Shown in pieces: positions 1-5,831 of a stretch of DNA of 5,831 nucleotides. Position numbers and translations under genes: made by a program. The notes beneath the pieces are model-generated. The model did no database searches and was not told the DNA's origin. It saw only the letters and a program-made list of their open reading frames with translations. Location: NCBI GenBank assembly GCA_003503995.1, contig DOCA01000024.1:1-5831 (forward strand), in the 5' to 3' direction. The number at the start of each line of letters is the position of its first letter. Position 1 is the first letter of the stretch. The stretch comes from Holosporales bacterium. Lineage in GTDB: Bacteria > Pseudomonadota > Alphaproteobacteria > Caedimonadales > UBA9215.

Positions 1-3000
1 AAGGCAAACTTTCATTTTGATGTTGATAAAGAGGGTAACAGAAAACCCCATTGTCATGCTGTAATGTTAACAAGGCGCCTGGAAGAAAATGGCCTATCTC
101 CGATGAAAGAGCGGAGCTGGAACCACAAAGATTTAGCCACAGAATGGCGTAAGGGATTTTGCAGTTATTCCAATGCTGCCTTTAAGAAACTTGGCCTTGA
201 TATTGTGCTCGATCCGCGCACCTATGCAGAACAAGGAATTAACATTGAACCCCAAACAAAGCTCAGCCGCAACACCCTTGAAATCGAACAACGCCATGGG
301 GTAAATCCTAAGGATATCCTCTCGACACCGGTAACCACGCGCGGTCAAGATTTCCAAGAAATCAGCTTGCGCAATCTTTATAAAATCATTGATAACCCCA
401 AGATCGTTTTGGAGGATATTTCCAAGCAACAAATGACTTTCATGTGGGGAGATGTTGTTAAGTTTTTGGCCCGTCATATTGATGACCAAGCCTTGTTTGA
501 ACGTGTGTGTTTAAAGCTCCAAGCTTCTGATGAACTTGTTTGTATAAAAGAAGGCGGTTCCTTATCCCAGCGGGTATTTACAACCAAAACGCGTCTTGAA
601 GAAGAAACACGTTTTGTTGAGGGTGTACGTTCTCTAAAAGACAGCCATACTCACACCGTTGATCCTGAGGTTGTTCAGTCTGTCATTGACTCCACCAACA
701 AAGGATTTCAAGAGCGTTCGGAAGACCCTGAGGCCTCTTTATCCAATGATCAAGTACGCGCAATCCACCACATGGCTTCTTCAGATCAGCTTAGTTTTAT
801 TGAGGGTTATGCGGGTGCTGGTAAAACAACTGTTATGCGTGGCATGAAAGAAATTTGGGAAGCCAGCGGTCTTAAAGTTTATGGACTTGCTCCTACGGGA
901 AGAGCAAGTGATAACCTTGCAGACTGTGGCATTAGTTCACAAACCGTTGATCGCTTTTTAAAATCTTATGAAAATGGTCACAACCAGCTCAACTCTAAGA
1001 GCATTATTGTCCTTGATGAAGCGGGCATGGTCAGCAGTAAGAACTTTACAGCGCTCATTGATGTTACGAAGCAGTTAGGGATAAAACTGGTGGCTTGTGG
1101 TGATCGAGGACAGCTTTCTCCCGTAGAAGCAGGTGCTCCTTTTAGGCTTGCCATTAATGAAATTGGGAAAGCAGATTTAACGACAGTGCTACGCCAAAAA
1201 GTACCTTGGCAATCGCAGGCAACATCGCTCTTTGGAGAAGGAAAAACAGAGGATGCATTACGCCTTTATGGGGAGCATGGCCGCATTAAAATTGTTGAAG
1301 AGTCACTACCTAGGGATGTTGTAGAACAATACAATCTATCCCGCCGTATTACGGGAAATATCGCCCATGAAATGAATCAGGATATTGAACGGGCAAAAGA
1401 GCATGGCGAAGAGCTTACTTTCAAAAAGCACCAAGACTATCCTCTGCTGATCGATTGGAAAAACACACGGGATGCCTGCACAAAAGAAATCTTTGAGAAC
1501 ATAAAAACCTATAAAGACGTTATGAAAGAAATGGGCGTTGATGGTGTTGATTTTTGTAACAAGGTCATTAACCACCCTCAAAATCTCACTCAAGCCTACG
1601 ACAAATGTCGTCTTGCCAAGACGCTCGGGATCGATTGGCGTATTAATGTTACTCATACCTGTGATCCTCGACTGGAAACTAAAAAAGAGCTCTTAAGCGA
1701 TTGGTTTAAGTCTACCCAAGGTCATCCGGATGCTAAGCAAGCTATGATGGCTTATAGCAATAAGGATGTGCTCCATCTCAATATGATGGCCCGCCAGCTT
1801 AAAAAAGAATCGGGCGAAATTGGGAAAGAGGAATTCACCTATATCATCGAGCGCAATGATGGCGAAGAACTAGGAAAGCGCAGAACCCTTCTTGAAGAGC
1901 GAACCTTTAGCAAAGGCGATCAAATTGTCTTTACTGAAAACAACACGGGCCTTGGGGTAAGGAATGGAACGTTGGGGCAGATCACCTCCCTTGATAAATC
2001 AAAGATCACAGCAACCTTTAAAGAGGAAGGCGTTGAGAAAGAGGTTTCGTTCGCTCCGAATCTATACAAACGATTTGATAATGGTTGGGCTCTCACCATT
2101 CACAAAAATCAAGGTGCTACTGTTGATCTGGCATTCAAGCTCGCTAGTTTTGAAGAATATAAAAATCTTAGCTATGTCGGTATGACACGCCATGAAAAAG
2201 ACGCGAAACTCTACGGGTCGGATTTCGATTTCTACCGTGATGAAAAAATCTACGATCGCTTGGGACGCCACCAGGATAAACTCTCTTCCCTAGATTATTT
2301 GAGTCCTGAGGAGTCAGAGAAATTGCTAAGATCTGAAAGGCAACAACTCAATAAAGCCTTTGATGCCTTTGGCCGTAAGCTTGACGCTGTGGGGTATGTG
2401 GGCGGCAGAGCTTGGAGCAATGTCTGTAATAAGTTCCTAGGCAGGACTCCAGAGAGTAATCTCATTAGGCTTGACTATGAAGCCCTTCATTACCATCAAA
2501 CAGAGGTCACCAGGGCCGATGAAGTGCTTCGAGGCGTTAAGTATGATGATTCTATTTTGCCTCGTGATGTTATCCCTAAGACTGATGTTGAAATTGAGGA
2601 TAAAAAAGCTACAGTTTCTGAAGCAAAAGAGAAGCAGAAATCACCTGAAAAGCAAATTGAACCAGTTACACCTATATCTCCATCTGATTCAGAACCAAAG
2701 AAAGCTATTCTGCCTAAAGAAGAGCTGGCTACCACTACACCCCCAGTGGAGCCGGTTGTTGATACAGTAGCGTCTGAGCCAGACAAAAAGACAGTTCCTG
2801 AGATAAAAGAAAACAGAAAGGCTGCCATAGCCAAAGTTGAGCAAGCTGTTGAAATTGAGCCACCTCAAAAACAACAACGCCCTCGCAAACAGAAACTACC
2901 CACGCAAGACTTCCAAAAGTTCGTGAGAGATGTTGAGAGCTCTATCCGTATTGAAGACTTGGCAAAGGATGTTTTAGGGGCTCAGAATCTTAACACTAGC

Positions 3001-4707
3001 CTGTCTAATTCTTCCCAATTAAGGTTTGGATGCAAGGGAAGTTTGTCTGTTGAGTTGAAAGGGCAACATGCTGGTTTCTGGAAAAATTGGGAAAGCAATG
3101 AAAAAGGCGGCCCCTTAAAACTGATTCAGAATGAAAAAGGATTGGATTTTAACGGAGCTCTAGCTTTTGCCTCATCCTACTGCCGTGGGAATATCTCAAA
3201 CGATATTGATGACTTCTTAAAGGGCAAAAAGTTGAGGGAGGTATCTCCAGCAGAACGCCAAGAACAAGAAGCAGAGTATAAAGCAGAGCGTCTTAAGCAA
3301 GCGGCAGAAACACATCGTCTTAACACTGCAAAAGTTCAAGACGTCCAAGCACTCATTGAAAAGGCACAGACCATTACGGGCACGCCAGCTGAAATATATT
3401 TGAGAAAAGAACGCGGCATTCAAGGAGAGCTTCCAGACTCTTTAAGGTATATTCCACCTCAAACATCATTCTCTTATAAGGGGAAAAGGATCCCCATAAA
3501 GAGCGGTGCACTACTATCGATTGCAAAAGATCGTGATGGGGAAGTTAAAGCCATTCAAATAACCCAACTCACAGGAGATGGCAAAAAGGTTGTTGGAGAT
3601 GACGGAATCAAGTTACCAAAGAAAACCTATGGCGTTCAAAAAGGCTCTTTTGTAGAGCTTCAAAAGGGAAATGACAAAGATCCGATCATTCTAGCTGAAG
3701 GCATTGAAACGGCTCTCTCTGTGAAAGAAATAGGACTTAAAGGAACGGTTCTGTGCTCTCTTGGTACTGCTAATATTGGTAACCTTAAGATGAAAGATCG
3801 AGAAATTATTATCGCAACCGATTGGGACGGCAGCATTGAGGTTCAGTCCTGGAAAGCAACGGAAAAAGCCAAGGCAAATCTTGAGGCTAAAGGAAATAGT
3901 GTTTCCATTATTTTACCCGTAAAAGACTCATGGAAAAATCCAAAATTAACAAATGTGAAACTTGATTTTAACGATCTCTTAAAACAAGAAGGGTTAGGCT
4001 CAGTCATAGATCGTCTAATAGATCAAGTACCGGGGCTTGTTGAACAAAAATCAACTCTCCGGGAAAACCAAGTTGAGAACACTGATGACAGACAAAAAAA
4101 TCATTCCCTTTCCCAAAACCAATCTGCTGACGTTGGGATTAACCCGTCAACAAATACGCCCCAAGATCAAGAAAAGCTTGTGGCGTCAATGGATAAGAAA
4201 GGGGACGAAAAAACATCTCAAGAAGCGACCTTAAAAAATAATATTCTAGCTTACTTCGAGCAAGAACTCTCCAAGCCAGAAAATAGAAATTGGAACAAAG
4301 GGCATCTTTTGGAAGATGTTCAAAAAGATCCTTTTGATACCCTTAATTGGTGGAAAAAAGAATGTGGCGGTGGTGACTTTGATCCGAGCAAACCTCTTAG
4401 TGAGCAGCCTTCAAGTTTACAGGTCGATATTACCTTTGATGACAAGTCAAAAACCCCTGGGGATGATTTCGTAAAGGACTTCATTAAAGAACTTAAGAAC
4501 CTCGATGACAGCATCGAGCGCGTTAGCAACAAACAAGAGTACCAAGGCGCCCTGGCCAACTACACCCAACAACGCGAAGACCTCTTAAAAGGCCTTGATG
4601 ACTCAAAAATAGCAGACCTCAAATCCCATGAGTCAGAGCTAGCTCATCGCGTTGAAGAGACGCAAAAGCAGCAACCGCATAATCGTGGGGCCGGCTTAGG
4701 GATTTAA
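1..4707 (+). CDS. traA: TraA-type conjugative relaxase/helicase fused to a Toprim primase-like module (5' end outside window)
   Basis: This protein should nick and unwind one strand at the transfer origin during conjugation. The frame is open from base 1 without a start; residues here count from base 1 (1568 in total). The ATG at 64 is not the start, because it lies inside the relaxase metal motif KPHCHAVMLTRR (H17, H19). The sequence after it, to about residue 210, follows Ti-plasmid TraA. The helicase shows Walker A GYAGAGKTT (269-277), Walker B LDEAG (D339, E340), motif III GDRGQ (367-371), motif V ALTIHKNQGATVD (697-709) and motif VI YVGMTRH (R730). A charged Pro/Lys/Glu linker spans about 849-969. 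Next come a CHC2-like primase N-domain without zinc ligands (970-1062), a helical stretch (1086-1125), a DUF7146-like region (from about 1127) and a Toprim domain (E1233; D1274 and D1276 in ATDWDGS; DFND near 1322). Residues 1341-1568 match nothing I know. Ti TraA is about 1100 residues, so this is a much enlarged form. The catalytic tyrosine lies upstream and cannot be checked. The TraA call is secure; priming activity is inferred. Confidence 0.93.
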   Translation, partial: KANFHFDVDKEGNRKPHCHAVMLTRRLEENGLSPMKERSWNHKDLATEWRKGFCSYSNAAFKKLGLDIVLDPRTYAEQGINIEPQTKLSRNTLEIEQRHGVNPKDILSTPVTTRGQDFQEISLRNLYKIIDNPKIVLEDISKQQMTFMWGDVVKFLARHIDDQALFERVCLKLQASDELVCIKEGGSLSQRVFTTKTRLEEETRFVEGVRSLKDSHTHTVDPEVVQSVIDSTNKGFQERSEDPEASLSNDQVRAIHHMASSDQLSFIEGYAGAGKTTVMRGMKEIWEASGLKVYGLAPTGRASDNLADCGISSQTVDRFLKSYENGHNQLNSKSIIVLDEAGMVSSKNFTALIDVTKQLGIKLVACGDRGQLSPVEAGAPFRLAINEIGKADLTTVLRQKVPWQSQATSLFGEGKTEDALRLYGEHGRIKIVEESLPRDVVEQYNLSRRITGNIAHEMNQDIERAKEHGEELTFKKHQDYPLLIDWKNTRDACTKEIFENIKTYKDVMKEMGVDGVDFCNKVINHPQNLTQAYDKCRLAKTLGIDWRINVTHTCDPRLETKKELLSDWFKSTQGHPDAKQAMMAYSNKDVLHLNMMARQLKKESGEIGKEEFTYIIERNDGEELGKRRTLLEERTFSKGDQIVFTENNTGLGVRNGTLGQITSLDKSKITATFKEEGVEKEVSFAPNLYKRFDNGWALTIHKNQGATVDLAFKLASFEEYKNLSYVGMTRHEKDAKLYGSDFDFYRDEKIYDRLGRHQDKLSSLDYLSPEESEKLLRSERQQLNKAFDAFGRKLDAVGYVGGRAWSNVCNKFLGRTPESNLIRLDYEALHYHQTEVTRADEVLRGVKYDDSILPRDVIPKTDVEIEDKKATVSEAKEKQKSPEKQIEPVTPISPSDSEPKKAILPKEELATTTPPVEPVVDTVASEPDKKTVPEIKENRKAAIAKVEQAVEIEPPQKQQRPRKQKLPTQDFQKFVRDVESSIRIEDLAKDVLGAQNLNTSLSNSSQLRFGCKGSLSVELKGQHAGFWKNWESNEKGGPLKLIQNEKGLDFNGALAFASSYCRGNISNDIDDFLKGKKLREVSPAERQEQEAEYKAERLKQAAETHRLNTAKVQDVQALIEKAQTITGTPAEIYLRKERGIQGELPDSLRYIPPQTSFSYKGKRIPIKSGALLSIAKDRDGEVKAIQITQLTGDGKKVVGDDGIKLPKKTYGVQKGSFVELQKGNDKDPIILAEGIETALSVKEIGLKGTVLCSLGTANIGNLKMKDREIIIATDWDGSIEVQSWKATEKAKANLEAKGNSVSIILPVKDSWKNPKLTNVKLDFNDLLKQEGLGSVIDRLIDQVPGLVEQKSTLRENQVENTDDRQKNHSLSQNQSADVGINPSTNTPQDQEKLVASMDKKGDEKTSQEATLKNNILAYFEQELSKPENRNWNKGHLLEDVQKDPFDTLNWWKKECGGGDFDPSKPLSEQPSSLQVDITFDDKSKTPGDDFVKDFIKELKNLDDSIERVSNKQEYQGALANYTQQREDLLKGLDDSKIADLKSHESELAHRVEETQKQQPHNRGAGLGI

Positions 4708-5444
4708 TCAATTTTTTCGTCTACTTCTCTAAGTATTTTTTCAAACCAAATCCACTTATCACAAGGAGGGCGTTTAGCATCTGAAATGTTTTGTGCTTCC
4801 TCTAAACCATTTTTGATAATATTTTGTGTTTTTTCCCTATTCGTACCCGTATTAAAACCAGCCGGAAAAATGTATATTTTATTATTTTCTTCTCTTAAAA
4901 GAGTATGGTTTCTATCTTTTTTCAGCTCACTTGTAATTTCATCTTTATATCTCTCTTGGAATGCACTAGAAAGGTAAATAGATGGATGCTGAAAACTCTC
5001 CTCTCTCTCTAACTCATACGCCTCTATAAAACCCTTCCCAACAATAAAATGTTCATCATGGATAAGGTCTCCAATATGTATGATCCCCCTTGCCAAACCC
5101 TTCAGTTCAAAAAACACATCTTGATATATATTCAAGGCTGCAAGCAAAATGTAGTTTAGACTTTGTTTAGCTGAGGCCTCCCGGAATTGTTCTGGCATAT
5201 TTTCAAGAATTCTTGGGTTTTCTTCCAATGGGAGGCTAAAAAGAAAAGAATCGGAAATCATCGTTGATTTAAATTCAAGCGAATAAAAACCTTTCCTATG
5301 CTCCACAAACTCTTGATTACAATTATGTATATCATATAGATTTCTTAATTTCGCCTCATAACTTTCTAAAAAGTTCTCTTCACCTTGAACTTTTTTAGAA
5401 AAACCAAGAACATCTATATATATTATTATACGTTCAAAACTCAT
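4704..5444 (-). CDS. Divergent class III nucleotide-cyclase-like protein, function unknown
   Basis: This is a soluble 246-residue protein with no signal peptide or membrane segment. The order of motifs resembles the class III cyclase homology fold. A first strand IIIYIDVLGF (6-15) places D11 at the first metal site. ISDSFLF (63-69) places D65 at the second. RGIIHIGD (119-126) matches the core strand, and GKGFIEAYELE (136-146) matches the helix usually written GxxVNxAARLE. By that alignment the catalytic Asn and Arg positions hold I140 and E144, so activity cannot be assumed. The C-terminal KWIWFEKIL resembles the KYxWL ending I associate with this family. The start at 5444 is favoured because the first strand begins at once and the next Met is residue 62. 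The gene starts inside the stop region of the membrane-protein gene (11-bp overlap) behind only a weak purine-rich tract, which suggests translational coupling. Its stop overlaps the end of traA by 4 bp. It looks more AT-rich than traA (28, 28 and 40 % G+C in three lines counted). Alternatives are a degenerate cyclase fold used for ligand binding, or an unrelated fold. Confidence 0.85.
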   Translation of the reverse strand: MSFERIIIYIDVLGFSKKVQGEENFLESYEAKLRNLYDIHNCNQEFVEHRKGFYSLEFKSTMISDSFLFSLPLEENPRILENMPEQFREASAKQSLNYILLAALNIYQDVFFELKGLARGIIHIGDLIHDEHFIVGKGFIEAYELEREESFQHPSIYLSSAFQERYKDEITSELKKDRNHTLLREENNKIYIFPAGFNTGTNREKTQNIIKNGLEEAQNISDAKRPPCDKWIWFEKILREVDEKID

Positions 5445-5460
5445 TTTTCACTTTCACATA
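5434..5460 (-). promoter_or_regulatory. Stop/start overlap with weak ribosome binding site (likely translational coupling)
   Basis: The start codon of the cyclase-like gene (5444-5442) lies upstream of the TGA (5436-5434) of the membrane-protein gene, in another frame. The preceding minus-strand bases, GTGAAAGTGAAAA, are purine-rich but contain no GGAGG. Ribosomes finishing the first gene probably restart here, which would tie production of the second protein to the first. The coupling is inferred from the layout. Confidence 0.5.
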
Positions 5461-5742
5461 TAGGCAGGTAAATAACCCAGCCGTCATCACATTAAAGACC
5501 ATCCATATCTCTTTTGTTAAATGGATGGGGATGAATGGATTAAAAAGGATAGCTACGGCAATACAAGACCAGACCATCCAATCTCTTTTACCTGATGTAT
5601 AGCGCAAATATGCGCTTATGCCCCCTAGTCCTGTGACGGCTATTCTTAGGAAAATATAATAACCATACGGCATTGGCAGCAAGGCAATTAAAGAAAGAGC
5701 TGAAACAATTAGAAAAGCGATTTTGAGGTCACAAATTTTCAT
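5434..5742 (-). CDS. Small four-helix membrane protein, DUF6804-like
   Basis: This is a 102-residue inner-membrane protein of unknown function. Four hydrophobic segments are visible at about residues 7-24, 26-46, 55-73 and 78-98, joined by short loops, with no soluble domain. The blocks PYGYYIFLRIAV (25-36) and LFNPFIPIHLTKEIW (66-80) match, from memory, a widespread small membrane family (DUF6804). The PYGYY and FNPxIPIHL signatures are the basis for that assignment, and no activity is established that I know of. The ATG at 5742 has a good GGAGG Shine-Dalgarno sequence six bases upstream, so the start is well supported. The gene is first in a two-gene minus-strand cassette, and its TGA stop (5436-5434) lies inside the start of the cyclase-like gene. 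The G+C of two lines counted (48 and 40 %) is nearer to traA than to its partner, so the two may have different histories. It could be a membrane partner of the cyclase-like protein, but the adjacency may also be accidental. Confidence 0.85.
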   Translation of the reverse strand: MKICDLKIAFLIVSALSLIALLPMPYGYYIFLRIAVTGLGGISAYLRYTSGKRDWMVWSCIAVAILFNPFIPIHLTKEIWMVFNVMTAGLFTCLYVKVKNEF

Positions 5743-5748
5743 TATTTT

Positions 5749-5753
5749 CCTCC
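5749..5753 (-). promoter_or_regulatory. Ribosome binding site of the membrane-protein gene
   Basis: CCTCC on the plus strand reads GGAGG on the minus strand, within GATGGAGGAAAATA, six bases before the ATG at 5742. This near-consensus Shine-Dalgarno sequence fixes the start of the first gene of the cassette. It contrasts with the second gene, which has no comparable site. Confidence 0.8.
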
Positions 5754-5831
5754 ATCTCTCTGATGAGTTGGTATCTATATGTTGCTAACCCCTGCAGGTG
5801 CATCTGATCGAGCTATGACCGAAAGTTGTGT
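5754..5831. other. Right-edge sequence, no gene assigned
   Basis: This 78-base stretch precedes the minus-strand cassette and should contain its promoter if the cassette is transcribed on its own. A TATAGAT-like minus-strand box lies around 5773-5779, but the hexamer 17 bases upstream (TGCACC) is a poor -35 match, so I do not call a promoter. One minus-strand frame is open from the window edge to a TAG at 5777-5775 (18 codons), too short to support as the end of another gene. Confidence 0.4.

Noticed and set aside
133..489. Minus-strand 118-codon open frame
   Set aside because: It lies wholly opposite conserved TraA sequence (LDPRTYAEQGINIEPQ and following) and has no recognisable domain.
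1336..1656. Minus-strand 106-codon open frame opposite the helicase insertion
   Set aside because: There is no family resemblance, and the plus-strand frame continues unbroken into conserved helicase motifs.
2496..2834. Minus-strand 112-codon open frame opposite the traA linker
   Set aside because: It reads Ser/Gly/Val-rich low-complexity protein that mirrors the Pro/Glu/Lys-rich linker codons on the other strand. TraA coding is clear here.
4786..4977. Plus-strand 63-codon hydrophobic open frame inside the cyclase-like gene
   Set aside because: The hydrophobicity comes from reading AT-rich codons of the opposite strand. The minus-strand gene has a supported family pattern across this stretch.
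4996..5010. CT-rich run that might be a simple repeat tract for phase variation
   Set aside because: The run is short and interrupted, and it encodes the Glu/Arg-rich ELEREES segment in frame.
5412..5430. AT-alternating stretch that might be a promoter or origin element
   Set aside because: It lies inside the start of the cyclase-like gene and is explained by the IIIYID codons. No iterons or paired -35/-10 are visible.
5775..5831. Open minus-strand frame from the window edge to a TAG, possibly the end of another gene
   Set aside because: Eighteen codons open by chance is common, and the peptide resembles nothing I know.

Overview
The window holds the 3' part of a very large conjugation gene and, facing it, a compact two-gene cassette. 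The large gene is a Ti-plasmid-type TraA relaxase/helicase (MOBQ-like). It is already open at base 1, so its start lies outside the window. The TraA type, the moderate base composition (about 43-52 % G+C in two lines I counted) and the Toprim fusion suggest an alphaproteobacterium. A host-associated lineage (Rickettsiales/Holosporales-like) carrying an integrative conjugative element or plasmid is my guess; the genus cannot be decided from this sequence.

Layout. Bases 1-4707 (+) encode at least 1568 residues. In order these are the relaxase histidine motif, a RecD-like superfamily 1 helicase with an extra block of about 125 residues, a charged proline-rich linker, a CHC2-like primase N-domain without zinc ligands, a DUF7146-like region, a Toprim domain, and a long C-terminal tail of unknown fold. 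Bases 5742-4704 (-) carry two genes read toward traA. The first is a 102-residue four-helix membrane protein (DUF6804-like). The second is a 246-residue soluble protein with the layout of a divergent class III nucleotide-cyclase fold. The pair overlaps by 11 bp and is probably translationally coupled. The second gene also overlaps the 3' end of traA by 4 bp on the opposite strand, so there is no intergenic gap and I see no terminator hairpin. Bases 5743-5831 hold only the ribosome binding site of the membrane-protein gene and unassigned sequence.

How they work together. TraA would nick the transfer origin, unwind the strand and possibly prime its complement. The cyclase-like/membrane pair looks like cargo beside the transfer gene. 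Its architecture (soluble cyclase-like protein plus small membrane protein) superficially resembles a nucleotide-signalling module such as Pycsar, but the cyclase-like protein lacks two canonical catalytic positions in my alignment and the membrane protein belongs to a family of unknown function. A defence role is therefore a hypothesis. It is the most interesting lead in the window.
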